NCBI GenBank assembly: GCA_956465555.1
Contig: OY101124.1
Location: 1 to 64,000 of the forward strand
From: Nitzschia sp. pyKryTriq1
Taxonomy: Eukaryota; Bacillariophyta; Bacillariophyceae; Bacillariales; Bacillariaceae
Direction: 5' to 3'
Length of the DNA: 64,000 bases
Part shown: positions 50,521-61,254 of the stretch, one piece after another
Layout: every line of letters starts with the position of its first letter
Numbering within the stretch: the first letter of the stretch is position 1
Program-made: the position numbers and the translations under genes
The notes under the pieces: generated by a model
Databases searched by the model: none
Told to the model about the DNA's origin: nothing
What the model saw: the letters and a program-made list of their open reading frames with translations, nothing else

Positions 50521-51954
50521 ATGATGTTTCTACTCGCGAAACCAGCACGTCGATTTTGTTTGCTGCCCCAAACAAGAGGACTAGTACAATCCTATCCCAC
50601 ACGACGAAAGTTTTCTGTGACGAGGACGACTCCGACCTCCAGCGCTACTACCACGAATACCAATCGTACCAATCGTACCACTACTACTGAAGACGAAAAA
50701 CAAGAACTACAGCCATTACCCAAACCTCAATTTTATGTCCCTAAAGAGGAACGAGGCAATCGGAGTATCTTTGATCTGGACCACTTGGTGGGAGGGACGC
50801 GACTGGCGAGGAATTCTCGGACCTGTCCGACGCGGGAATTGAATTTTGGCAGTGCGACGTGGGGCGCTCACAAATCTCCCTACCGGAAATTCCGCCACAT
50901 GGCCAATATCTTTCGGGCCGCTGGCTTTCAACGACTTTTGTTTCCCGACTTGTTTTGTGTTTCGGCCGTCGCGGGATGTCTCACCTATTATAATGTGTGC
51001 GTCACGGAATCGTCGGCGGTGGCCATGATGAGCATGTCGCCGACGGCCTTTGCGGGAGCGACGACCGCCATTGGCTTGTTGGCGGGATTTCGGCTAAATA
51101 ACAGCTACGGTCGCTACCGAGACGGACGCAAGCAATGGAGCGATGTTAATACCACACTTCGGGACTTTGCGAGACAAACACTAATGTGGATTCCAGTAAC
51201 AACATCCGCATCCGCACAAACGACTACTGAAAATACTGAAAATGACGACTTGCAGATGGCGCAACGGCGCATGTTGCGACTGTGTCAAGCCTTTCCCATT
51301 ACATTGCTCTTTCATCTCAACGACAAGGGATCTCATCACAATATGAAACGCAAGGCCCAACCGGGCGAAGCTCCCTTTGCAGATCGAGTACAAGCGGAAT
51401 TTGAAGCGGAACTGTACGACTGCATACATCACTACACCTCCAAGAACGGAAAAACCTCCAACCCTATACTTTTACAAGACTTGGATCGCATCGTGTCCGT
51501 CAAGAAACGGGGAGGAAACGCCCCTCTGGAGGTTCTGACGTGCATGTCCGAGACCATTGCCGTCTGTGCGGCCAATGATTTGCAGCCCATGTACATTCGG
51601 GAATTTGATGCCCAAGTCCAGCGTCTGTGCGCAGCCTTGGGTGGCTGCGAACGGATTGTCAAAACTCCCTTGCCGACTGGGTTCACGAGACACTCATCTC
51701 GGTTGCTCTTTATTTGGTCGAATTGTCTTCCCTTTGCTCTGTATCCTCTTTTGGGGCCAATGGGAACCCTTCCTACCGTATTGCTGACCTCCTACGCCGT
51801 GCTGGGTATCGAGGATATCAGTGTTCAACTGGAAGAACCCTTTGACATTTTGCCATTGCGACAGTACAGTGACGGAGCCATCGAAAGTATCCAAGCCATT
51901 GAAGAAAGTTACAATCCTCCTCCCTTCCGCACCAAAAGTAGTATACATAAGTAG
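50521..51954 (+). CDS. Bestrophin family anion channel
   Basis: Single exon, 477 residues, starting at tandem ATG codons. The N-terminus is Arg/Ser/Thr-rich without acidic residues (MMFLLAKPARRFCLLPQTRG), resembling an organelle presequence. The bestrophin/UPF0187 domain spans ~110-460: RLLFPDLFCVSAVAGCLTYY, the hallmark GFRLNNSYGRYRDGRKQWSD, FPITLLFHLND, RLLFIWSNCLPFALYPLLGP and a C-terminal IEDISVQLEEPFDILPL, which matches the conserved EDxxxQxExPF motif. Bestrophins are pentameric Cl-/HCO3- channels. Algal and diatom thylakoid bestrophins help move bicarbonate or balance the proton-motive force. The presequence does not show an obvious Ala|Phe plastid site, so the compartment is undecided. 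Confidence 0.88.
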   Translation: MMFLLAKPARRFCLLPQTRGLVQSYPTRRKFSVTRTTPTSSATTTNTNRTNRTTTTEDEKQELQPLPKPQFYVPKEERGNRSIFDLDHLVGGTRLARNSRTCPTRELNFGSATWGAHKSPYRKFRHMANIFRAAGFQRLLFPDLFCVSAVAGCLTYYNVCVTESSAVAMMSMSPTAFAGATTAIGLLAGFRLNNSYGRYRDGRKQWSDVNTTLRDFARQTLMWIPVTTSASAQTTTENTENDDLQMAQRRMLRLCQAFPITLLFHLNDKGSHHNMKRKAQPGEAPFADRVQAEFEAELYDCIHHYTSKNGKTSNPILLQDLDRIVSVKKRGGNAPLEVLTCMSETIAVCAANDLQPMYIREFDAQVQRLCAALGGCERIVKTPLPTGFTRHSSRLLFIWSNCLPFALYPLLGPMGTLPTVLLTSYAVLGIEDISVQLEEPFDILPLRQYSDGAIESIQAIEESYNPPPFRTKSSIHK

Positions 51955-52367
51955 CTAGTTGTAATTCCTTCTTTTGTAGCGATCCTAGCGCGATTCAGTT
52001 GTGGGAAGACGTGTGGGCCGATTGTGGTGGGACGTCTCCAGAAGTGATTTGTTCGAGTTGCACTCATTGTAGTCTCCGTGGCGCAAACTGCGTGACCAAT
52101 TCTTAACTGTTACACTTCGTCATCCTCAAACCTTTGTTGTGTGGCTTGATCGCAAGGTCAATGGGGACGGATCTTCGTACTAGTAGTAGTAAGAGAAAGA
52201 ATACTATGGTGTATTAAAATTTCGAAATAATACCCACTTTATCTACTATAACTTTATCCACGAGCGTAGTAGCACTATGAAATCGTCAACTTTACAAATT
52301 GTGATGCTAATAAGTGTACAACATGTCTTCTTGGTACCTACTGTACCGGCACGAATACTTTCACTTT
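51955..52367. other. Convergent intergenic region
   Basis: 3' regions of two convergent genes. It contains a TACTAGTAGTAGTAAG block at 52177-52192 and AT-rich sequence. No gene is seen. Confidence 0.4.
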
Positions 52368-54189
52368 TTATACTACAGGGGTGGCGACGACGGGAGCACC
52401 CCGCCCCGACGGCGAAAATACATCGGGCCAAGCTTGTGCCCACGTATCTTCCAACTCTTGACACAGGTGTGGGTGATTGTCCTTGAATTCGGCTGGAGCT
52501 TCTGCCCATAGAACAATGATCGAATCGACTGCACTGACCAATACACCAAAGGTCATGCTGCTCATGAGTAGACCCATGAAAAAGGCAAAGAATGCACTGA
52601 CCCACATGACATCACTGTCCGACGACCCCAGCGTCCAAATAGCTGCCGAAAGGGCATTGACTAGTGCAATGCACAAACACATCATGCCTAACATGCGATG
52701 GATCAATGCATCGGATATGATGGTGCTCCATCCCCGATGGCGAAACAGGTTAAAGACGTTCTTGCCCGCTTCGACGTACGAGTAGCCATACAGGCCCACG
52801 TAAACTATACGAGTGAGCGAGGGAGTGAGCCATTGAAAGCACGACTGTAGAAAGAACAATGACACACAACGTAGACAGCATGTACAATGCAATTACGGTG
52901 TATCACTTACCAAACGCCCATTTGTTGAAATATTCCGCAATCCGCTCGATCCAAATCAACAAACACTGAGCTATCAATCGCAAAATTCCTCCTCTTTGAT
53001 TCCGTGCCGCACTGCGAAGCATACTCTTGAGTACTTCTACAATGGCAACAATCAAGGATCCCAAACAAATCGAGCCAAAGGAATAGGTCAAACTTCGACT
53101 CAAGCTATCTCGGAGTCCTCGACTGCAACAACCGTTGGCTTCTTGCGGCAAGAACCACCACGTTCCGACCGTGCCCGCTAGTGTAGTGTGTACGACATTT
53201 CGTAATACATGCCAAGTCAAGTAGAAGCTCAAGAGTAACGAGGCAATCGCAAGGAATCCAGGGGTAGTCAACGTCTCTTGTTCATGTACATTCGAGTGTC
53301 CATAGAGGGTATCGTCCGTTGCCTGAATTTCCTGTTCTTGTGATTTCATCCACGGAGAATTCATGACGCAGGCAAAGACGTAGGCCCACATCACGAACCA
53401 AAGCGTAAAGAGCGGAATGCTCGCCAAGCTCAAGGCTACCATTCCGAGATTGGATTGAACGCAAGTCACAGCGGCCTTGAGATTGGCGGCGGCAAAGGGA
53501 ATGCGGTGCCAGATGGCCCGTGCGTAGCAGGCCAAAATGGCGGCAAGCAGTAAATTCCACACGCCTGCCACGGGACTGACGAGCGCGAAAAAGGCGACTC
53601 CCAGCGCCGCATTCAAAGCAATGGCAAAATACAGCGAGCATTGAATGAGCTGGACGGCGTGTGTCGTCATGTATTTCATGGCGAGAAGAATCGGAGCCGT
53701 GCAGAGGCTTAGAAGAAAGGTCGCGACTAGACGGATCGCGCCTTCTTCACTGAGTGCTTCTTCGCCTTCGTCTTCTTCCGTCTCCGAGGAGGAGGCAGCA
53801 GTATCGGTTGTCTCTCCGTTCTGGAGCAATCGTAAGCTATTCGAAAGTCCCTGGAGGAAGCGCCGATTCGGATCGTTGATGCTGCCGTCGCCTTCCAGCG
53901 CCTCCGTCTCCATCACTTGCAGCGTTCCGGTAGCGTAGAGCGTAGCCACCGCAAGCATGATTCCAAAGTGGGCGAGAAAGGCGATACCGAACCACTTGTC
54001 GCGAAAGGCCGGTTCTTGGACCGTTCCCTTGACAAAGGCGCTTTCGACTTCCATGCTCATCGATTCCACAGCAAGAGGCTTGGCATGATGATGATGCTCT
54101 GATTCTGGCTCGCCGGCGGACGATGATGTTACGACGGCTGCTGTTTGAACGTCCAGGTACTTGTATTTGGCCTGCTGGGGTTGGCTCAT
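52368..54189 (-). CDS. Choline-transporter-like (CTL/SLC44) membrane protein
   Basis: Two exons, 54189-52911 and 52804-52368, join in frame (GTAAGT donor, TATAG acceptor) to 571 residues. The cytoplasmic N-terminus is followed by a first helix after FRDKWFGIAFLAHFGIMLAV, an acidic loop (ETEEDEGEEALSEEG), then about nine further helices. The CTL family block (PF04515) is clear: AAANLKAAVTCVQSNLGMVA, LTWHVLRNVVHTTLAGTVGT, SLTYSFGSICLGSLIVAIVE and, across the intron, EYFNKWAFVYVGLYGYSYVE then AGKNVFNLFRHRG. CTL proteins move choline or other amines across plasma, organellar or vesicle membranes; the substrate here is not proven. The tail is Pro/Ala/Val-rich. Confidence 0.9.
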
Positions 54190-56335
54190 GATTGCGGGTA
54201 CGACGGGTATGAGTATGCGTACCGGTAAGATGATGAAAAGTAGAGTGATTGATGATCATCAGCTATCCATAGACTACAAAATCACATGGGGCGTACAAGA
54301 ACCGGTCCTCTACTACCGTAGAGCTCTACTACCGTAGAGTTCTGTAAGAGTGGGTGCGACACGCGAGAGTTTTGGTTGAAAATCTCCTTGCTACGTGGGG
54401 GGCGAAATTTCTGATTTCGTGCTTTCTAGATTCTTCTGTCACACTGTTCGCTTCCCACTAGATTTGCATCATTGGATTGGCTGAATATTTTCTATCGGAC
54501 ACTTGTGTCGCAAGGACGTGCGGGATGGGTGGTCGGTTGGATTCTTATTTGATGCCTACGCACGCCGGCCAGCTGTACCCATCACAACAACGAGCATACC
54601 TCCTGTATGTCAAGCCCGAATCAATGTGAGATGTAACTAATGATGAGCTATGGATCAATATCACCAAATTCAACTTTTGACGCTACGAATCATCTACTCC
54701 TAAGTACCCTTTGGTTGAACGTTCTGCAATGAGGAAATAATAACCTTACTAGCTGTGTTTGAGGATTTTAAAAATTTGGTCCAAATACCAAGTTATTTAC
54801 CGGTAGGTCAACGCTCTCTTTGCTCATACTGTAGATAAGCTAAGAACAAACGTTAAACTATCGCTACAGGTAATAACAAAATTGATCTTTCGTAGTACTA
54901 ACACCCTCGATCACACAGAACCGTCCGTGGCTCTACCGGTACAAGTAAGTACAGTGGCCCTTCGAAATCAGGTTTGTTATGAATTATTATGCAGACGCTT
55001 CGCTGTTCGTAACTAGAGTGAAAGGAAGGTGGCGAAGGCATATGAGAACTGTTGATCAATCGTGGATGCTTATGTAGAATAATGATGGCGTTCGGTTCAA
55101 GAACAAGAACAAGCAAGTACAACAACAACTCCATTGTCATTGAAGAGATTGGAAGTGGTGAGGACTCGAACGAGTCATCTGATCCCAAAACTAGACATTT
55201 CTGGCCAGCCGTTGGAAATGACCAAAACAGAAGATCAACGAAAAGGAGCAGTGACGATGGCACACACATCTTTCGACCATCGAGATCGAGATATTACATT
55301 AATTGAAAAGCTTGCTCTACGAGTAAGCCAATAGAAATTTTAAGAGTATTCCCCCTTGCATCTAGCGCCTTCGTAAAATGGCCTCGCCCTCTAGGGCGTA
55401 CGCCGAGAGAAAAAGAAGACCGCCATCGGCAGTGCATGGACAAAGGAAAATCGGAAGCTTCTTCGGCTACTATCATCTAAAGGGTGGCGCGAGACCCGCA
55501 TACCCCGAGTGGAGGATTCAGCAAAGGAGATACTCGAATGCAAGAACATCACGGGAGTGATAAGCAAACTCAAACAAACCGCCAAGAGGTGGGAAGGTAC
55601 CCTTTCGAAGTCGGGAGTAACCAGTTTCTTCGCGTCTGGGTTCCTAGCACACGAGATCACTGACTCGCCGGGAGGGATGACGGTTTTCATGTGCATCCCA
55701 CTCGAGAAATCCAATCGAGATTGAGATATTACATTAATTGAAAAGCTTGCTCTACGAGTAAGCCAATAGAAATTTTAAGGCCACCCACCCACCCGGGCGA
55801 TCTCTCAGGTCGCTTGGGTCAACCGCGCCCCGGTAACACGGAGCCACGGTCACGCCCAATCAATACTAGCACATTCTAACACACTACAACTGACACACCA
55901 TAGCGAAGGGCAGGCGTAAGGGGTTCGAGAACTAGAAACTCCAAAAGGTATTCGGAGCCCCGCGTCGCAAACACAAATAGAAGTCTATTGATTAATCTAT
56001 GTATTCAATGAAAAATTACCCCAATAAAATCTCATACGCGACTTTTTCCCGGTCGTTCCATGCCTTCGCATCAGGACCGCAGATCACACAGCACACTATC
56101 GGAGTTCGGTAGTGTGTGGTCTTCGGAACAGAGAGAAATAGTATCTCTCGGTTCCGAATACCTTCGTTCCGATGTTCGGGTCGAGGTGTTGGCTCGAGGA
56201 AATCGCAAGAAGTAGATTGTAGATTTGTTTCGAGATCGTGATCTCGAAACAATCCCGATACTGAGGATGTAGTTTGATTGACTGTCCTCTCTTATCCATG
56301 TAGGGACGATTACCCTACTCTACTACTAGGGAAGC
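54190..56335. other. 2.1-kb intergenic region with a 52-bp direct repeat
   Basis: No gene is convincing. GAGATATTACATTAATTGAA...AATAGAAATTTTAAG occurs at 55289-55343 and 55726-55780 in direct orientation (437 bp apart). Between the repeats, two overlapping plus-strand frames (55378-55560 and 55509-55724) have basic, amphipathic sequence but no domain; they could be remnants of an inserted element. A palindrome (GTTTCGAGATC/GATCTCGAAAC) lies at 56227-56249, 90 bp before the next start codon. CTCTACTACCGTAGAG units occur at 54309-54342. Confidence 0.5.
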
Positions 56336-57796
56336 ATGACGCTGCTGCCAGCTATTTCATTTCCTTTTTCGGCAAGCCATCCATCCAATACGACGATGCT
56401 GCCAGTTATTGTATTTCCTCTTCTGGCAGGCGGTCTAGCATTTGCAGTCGCGATGGTGCATGCTGTAAGGGTTCACTCTGCCATGCCGAAGCATGCGGAT
56501 ATTGAGGAATTGAAGAAGCTGCAGGTTCCAGACGACACGCTGTTTTCCATCTTCCAGCCACATTTGGTCTCAATGGAATCTCTGAATAAACAGGGCTACT
56601 CGTCGGTCCTAACGCTGGTGCAAATGCTTATCGGTGTTCAGCCTACATGCGACATGGTACTGGGAATCTGGCCACCGGCGTTCGAGTCCTACAACTTGAT
56701 TGTTCCGAACCTACTCAATCTACCATCACTTCTCTTGGGTGTAGGAACGCGCAGTGATCTTGTGTCACTTGCGATGTATGCGTCGTCCAGAGCTAACGAA
56801 TGCGCCTACTGCACCTCACATTGTTGCTCCTTTGCCGTTCGTCGAGGCGTTGATCCACACATCCTGCGAAATCTCTTGGAAGAAGGCCACGGCCAAGAGG
56901 GACAAGGTGAATCCATGTCTGATATTCGACGTTCGGTCGTCAGAGTCGCATATGGACTTGGAACAGTACCAGTCTCAATCACCGTCGACAACGTCAAGGA
57001 GATATCCAAGTTGCTACCCAAGCAAAATGATGTGGAATGGATCGTTGCCGCTGCCGCAATGTTTGGTTCGTTCAACAAGCTCATGGATGGTCTCGGTATT
57101 CCACTCGAGAGGGACACATACGCTGAAACTGTTGACATTTTGGGCCCAAAATACTCTGTCCGAAAAGCCGGATCCATGTTGTCAGCGGGCCGAGGAGAAG
57201 GCCGAAAGCCTCCTCCAGTCACGGATGATTGGACGTTGAAATTGGCATCCATCTACCATGGGCTTCGTCCGGGTGGGGCCTTACAACTCGATAAAAAGTT
57301 ACTCGAAGAAACTCCCATGGATGCGGGTGCATGCATGGATTTCCTCCAAAAGCATACGGGTTGTCGTTTTCAATTTCTTGACAGGTTTGAGAACGCTGGA
57401 ATCCGTCGGGCAGCGACGGCTGTCATTTACAAGAACTTTCGACACAGACCGAACGGAATCGGGATCAAGAGGAAAGCTCTGGCTGGATTGCAACTCTGTG
57501 ATGTTTTGGAGAATGACAAGCTCAAAGCCGACATGAATTTGTATGCCGACATGGCAGGGGTGTCCGATAAATCCGAACGGACTGAGGACGACGGACTTAC
57601 CAATCTAGTTCTCAAGGTTGCAAAAGCTCTGTCATACAGTCCAAGCCGAATGACGCCCGCACTAGTGAAGCAAGTTCGAGAAATGCCCAATCTCGAACCC
57701 AGCATGCTTGTGGAATTGGTATCCTTTCTGGCCACTGTCCAGATGTTACACCGATTCGTAGCCTTTTACGAGGTAAAGTCAATAGCTGGACTGTAG
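56336..57796 (+). CDS. AhpD/carboxymuconolactone-decarboxylase-like protein, membrane-anchored
   Basis: Single exon, 486 residues. ATG 56336 gives a short leader, then a membrane helix (MLPVIVFPLLAGGLAFAVAM); an alternative ATG at 56396 sits right at this helix. At ~155-175 the sequence RANECAYCTSHCCSFAVRRG holds the E-x-C-x-x-C-x-x-H signature of AhpD/CMD-fold proteins, whose redox Cys pair and His act in peroxide or peroxynitrite reduction. Preceding ARS-like helices (LLNLPSLLLGVGTRSDLVSL) and the following WIVAAAAMFGSFNKLMDGLG fit the all-helical fold. The C-terminal 200 residues (LQLCDVLENDKLKADMNLYA and onward) are helical and unassigned. An ~60-bp imperfect duplication lies across the start (ATGCTGCCAG(C/T)TATTxxATTTCC). 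Thiol peroxidase-like activity is inference. Confidence 0.68.
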   Translation: MTLLPAISFPFSASHPSNTTMLPVIVFPLLAGGLAFAVAMVHAVRVHSAMPKHADIEELKKLQVPDDTLFSIFQPHLVSMESLNKQGYSSVLTLVQMLIGVQPTCDMVLGIWPPAFESYNLIVPNLLNLPSLLLGVGTRSDLVSLAMYASSRANECAYCTSHCCSFAVRRGVDPHILRNLLEEGHGQEGQGESMSDIRRSVVRVAYGLGTVPVSITVDNVKEISKLLPKQNDVEWIVAAAAMFGSFNKLMDGLGIPLERDTYAETVDILGPKYSVRKAGSMLSAGRGEGRKPPPVTDDWTLKLASIYHGLRPGGALQLDKKLLEETPMDAGACMDFLQKHTGCRFQFLDRFENAGIRRAATAVIYKNFRHRPNGIGIKRKALAGLQLCDVLENDKLKADMNLYADMAGVSDKSERTEDDGLTNLVLKVAKALSYSPSRMTPALVKQVREMPNLEPSMLVELVSFLATVQMLHRFVAFYEVKSIAGL

Positions 57797-58859
57797 TAAA
57801 AAGATCAACTAGCAATAATCAGTCTTCTCCTGATGCTCTTCTTTTTCTCGAATGCCCTAACACTCATGATATCATCGAAAGTCTGTCAAATAGCAACTCC
57901 GCTTGTTGGATGAAGCAGCGGCCCGATCACATCGCGATACTGATTGTTGTTGCTTTTGTTATTCCTGAGCAGAAAATGGTGGGCGGGCAAGTATTCCATA
58001 ATATCCTCTTGATGTAGTAGTACCTCCTACCTCCAACTTCTACAATCCCTGCATTACCAGAGAATTGTACTATTGGGTCTGTGATGGACTTGAATACTGG
58101 TTCAGGCAGTAAGATGTGGATCTTGACAACAATAGTGGAATCCCCACCACTCGGTGAAGCCGTGTGTTCGGCGAAAGCACGAGAGCTCACCGCCTTGTTC
58201 AAAAAGGAAAAGGATCGCTATTGCTGACTGACTATTTGTCCAATGCCGTAGCCAATCCATGACGTTGCGAGTTGAAGAGGAGCATAAGTCTCGTTTCTCA
58301 ATCGATGATATAGCTCCCTCAGCTTCGAATAGAGTCCACTGATCTTCTTGCCACTGCACCCATCCGTTGTTGACGCGGGTACCTGCGGTGGCTTGCTATT
58401 TTGGCTCGTACTTGATCTTCGTAGTAGTTTCCTTGCTGGTACAACCATATTACCATATTATTTTTGATGCAGGGTATGGTTGGGTGCGAGCGGTTGTTGT
58501 TTGAGCGTGGAAGAGGTCTCGTCGATGGAGGGGGTGTCCCTTGCTTCCATACCGAGAGGAGTCTTCGAAGGGTATACCACGTTGGAAGGTAGACTAGTTT
58601 GCCGTCCTTATTGATCAGATCACTTCTTTCATTGCAGTCAGGTCAGCTCTCTTATCTTGTAAGTGTCATTTGAAGAGACTCGGAGGACCAAAAGGCAACA
58701 ATCATCATCATGATCATCATCATGATCATCATCATTTTTGGGAATCTCTCTACTGGTACTGGTACTGGTACTGGTACTGGCAGATTGAGTCCACCACCCA
58801 CCGTCATAGCCATAGCCATAGCCATAATTATAACTATAATCAGAATCATCCATGGTCCC
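57797..58859. other. Intergenic region with a doubtful minus-strand ORF pair
   Basis: A 76-residue minus-strand frame (58448-58218, MVVPARKLLRRSSTSQNSKP ... WIGYGIGQIVSQQ) stops at a TAG and the same frame stays open for 91 more codons (58202-57927, with YYYIKRILWNTCPP). Read together they would be one ~170-codon frame broken by one in-frame stop. I recognise no domain. ATCATG repeats (58688-58733) and (TACTGG)n (58755-58785) lie just upstream of the SDR gene's end. Confidence 0.35.
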
Positions 58860-59903
58860 TCAATATTTGTAGGTCGACATGTTGACGTACTCAACTCTGT
58901 CGCCGTTTTGAAAGGCCCCTGGCTCCAGCACTCGCCTCACCAGCTCCTTTGCCGTGTCTTGACAATCGACAAGACCTCCTCCACCAGCACGCTCTCCATC
59001 CTCTGCCTCGGCCTCTGCCTCTGGAGCCACCACCAGACTTTGGCAGTAGGCCTGCACGGCGGGGTCCAAAGAGTCGTGGTCTCTCAACATCGCTTGCATG
59101 TCCGTGTCGCACGACCCTGGTGCATAGTTGAGTATTCGTGTTGTTGTACTTGAACTCATGGCCAATACTGTGTGAAACATTTCTCGTCCCGCCGATGTGG
59201 CGCAATACAGCGCCATGGTGGGTGTGGGTTTGAGGGCGCACATGGAGGAAATATTGACGACCGTCGTGTTTGAACATTGATGATATTGGTGAATAAATCG
59301 CGAGGTCAACCATGTTTTGGAGGTGAGATTTAAATCGGCTGCCTGTTTGATTTGTTGGAGTGAGGTTGGATTCCGTCCAATGTAGCCCGTGGTTCCCGCG
59401 CAATTGATTAGAATCGCCCTCGAGGGGGGCCAAGACGGCTCTGGATGTATTCGTGTACTGGTAGGATTGCGCGCAATAGTACCGGTACTCGTACTCGTTT
59501 TGCTCGCACGCGTAGTTGCACTTGTACTTGCACTTGTACTTGTACTTGTATTTGTAGATATGACAGAGTGGCGCTCCATGATGGGCTCCAATTGCGCCTC
59601 CAGGGTATCAAGGTCCCCCAGGTCGATGGAATAGTTGTGAACGCGTAGATTTGAATTTGAATTTGAATTTGAATTGGCTGCTGATAGACGGGCGGCTTTC
59701 ATGAGCTTTCCCGTCTCGTCCAAAAGCGCTGCGGAACGAGCCAGGAGGACTGCCTCCAGTGGCTGGTCGGAGTCGTCGGAGGGCAGCAGAGGACTTTGGG
59801 CAAAGGCGACCGCAATGGCTCGACCCAAACCGCGAGAGGCGCCCGATACCATCAACAAGGTGCCGGGGCCGGGGCCGGGGCTGCGTGCAGCAGACATGGT
59901 CAT
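58860..59903 (-). CDS. Sepiapterin-reductase-like short-chain dehydrogenase lacking the catalytic Lys
   Basis: Single exon, 347 residues. The Rossmann nucleotide motif is SGASRGLGRAIAVAF near the N-terminus; an NADP-type ARS/LLARS segment follows. INCAGTTGYIG and a structural Asn in NLTSKTWLTSRFIHQY match SPR-like SDRs, and the catalytic Ser is in VVNISSMCALKPTPTMALYC. The active-site motif reads YCATSAGREMF where family members have YxxxK (typically YCAGKAARDM), so the Lys is replaced by Ser. PGSCDTDMQ matches the PG-xxxTDM motif. A Ser/Thr/Ala insertion at ~120-160 and an Ala/Glu insertion near the C-terminus lengthen it beyond the usual ~260 residues. SPR reduces sepiapterin in tetrahydrobiopterin synthesis; loss of the Lys makes normal catalysis doubtful. 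Confidence 0.78.
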   Translation of the reverse strand: MTMSAARSPGPGPGTLLMVSGASRGLGRAIAVAFAQSPLLPSDDSDQPLEAVLLARSAALLDETGKLMKAARLSAANSNSNSNSNLRVHNYSIDLGDLDTLEAQLEPIMERHSVISTNTSTSTSASTSATTRASKTSTSTGTIARNPTSTRIHPEPSWPPSRAILINCAGTTGYIGRNPTSLQQIKQAADLNLTSKTWLTSRFIHQYHQCSNTTVVNISSMCALKPTPTMALYCATSAGREMFHTVLAMSSSTTTRILNYAPGSCDTDMQAMLRDHDSLDPAVQAYCQSLVVAPEAEAEAEDGERAGGGGLVDCQDTAKELVRRVLEPGAFQNGDRVEYVNMSTYKY

Positions 59904-61254
59904 GATGGTACTGTACTGTATATCGTATAGTTCCTGTACCGGTAGGCCCTGCCGGTACGGACAGGTACCTGTAGGTGTCGCCGCCCAGATTAATGCTTGT
60001 AGTTTATTTTTATTTTTTTGTTTTTATTTTATTTTTGATTCTGTGAGAAGAAATCTGGTACGTACGACTGACAGACTTTGTTATAGAATTGAATCTACGT
60101 AGTCAACTGTTCTACACGAGAGTGATCAAATTCCCGTGGCACAACTCAAGATATTACACGTCTATATCTCCTTTTGAATTGTGAGCTAAATCAACTGTTC
60201 TACATGAGATTAGCCGTATACTGATTGTTTTAACAACATCAGTATACGTGCTCCAACGTTGACTACTGACGAGTGAGGATCTAGGACGAGCGACGTATCG
60301 GGGATTGATTCCGAGATTTACGGGTATCATCTACAGCAAACGGATTGTGCCAGCCTCTGCAGTGCAAGATAAGCGGCTAGCCTATTTGAAATTTGAATAA
60401 AACTAACGGTAGCGACGCCTCCATCCACCCATCCATACCAATCAACAACAAAAGCCATGACGACCATACAGCAGCATCCCATCACGTGACAAGTCCTTGA
60501 TAGCTTCCGAGCAGCAGCACCGGACGACAACCACGACGACGAGCAACAACAAGAAACTCGTCGTCCCATTCCGTTCCTTGCTTGTCATAACGATGAAAAA
60601 AAGAGGCAAAAAGGATGACCAATAACGGAGGACGAGGACCCTTCCTCCGATGCGTTCTACACTACTTATTCTTCCCAGCATGACCACCACGTTCTCCAGA
60701 ACAAAAGATAGGACGAGTATTTTTACCATTACCACGGACAGAAATCGAAGAAACCTATTTTTCATTTAAAAACATTGAACAAGATAGTGCACTCACTCCT
60801 CTTTCTAGTAGGTTGTTAAATTATTTGCTTCCTACTCCTCTTCTTGTTGCACTGGTTTTGGGGCCACCAGAATGTCACTGGTTGGAACCCACTACTTGAG
60901 CAACGACCGTCGTTCCCGACACGTCGACGGCGATGTCATCCGGCAGGGCTTGTCGTCCCTGCCTACCGTATACTTTTCGAAAACTTCTTCCTCTCTACCG
61001 GTACCGGTACTACTAGCTAGCTAGTGAGAGACTTCTAGAAAGAACAATGATTTGGGACCCATGGCCAAACAACTTGATTATACTGGTTTGTGTTCTTGTC
61101 TGTTTTTCGTCAGTCTACAATCCATCCGGGAAGAAGTGTTGTCTGGTTCAATTCACAATAACATGGAGGATTTCGTTTTGTCTCGTCTCGCGGACGGATG
61201 ATACAACATATACATCATGGACTCTCTCTCTCTCTCTCTCTCTCTCGCCAGCCT
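59904..61254. other. 1.35-kb intergenic region with repeats
   Basis: No gene is supported. TACCGGTAGGCCCTGCCGGTA (59938-59958) is a dyad near the SDR start. A 57-bp hairpin repeat lies at 60206-60262 (listed separately). TCTACGTAGTCAACTGTTCTACA is partly repeated at 60094-60119 and 60187-60205. A TACCGGTACCGGTACTACTAGCTAGCTAG block ends at 61025. A (CT)n run (61221-61246) abuts the end of the lectin-like gene. Open frames here show no domain. Confidence 0.5.
60206..60262 (+). repeat. 57-bp hairpin repeat, copy 2
   Basis: Plus-strand copy of the 47087-47143 repeat, with one or two differences (ACGTTGAC against ACGTTAAC). The hairpin stem CGTATACTGAT/ATCAGTATACG is intact. No gag-like frame follows this copy. 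Confidence 0.85.

Noticed and set aside
60327-60765. Minus-strand hydrophobic frames as a gene
   Set aside because: Val/Cys-rich shadows of GAC/CAA repeats; no start context or domain.
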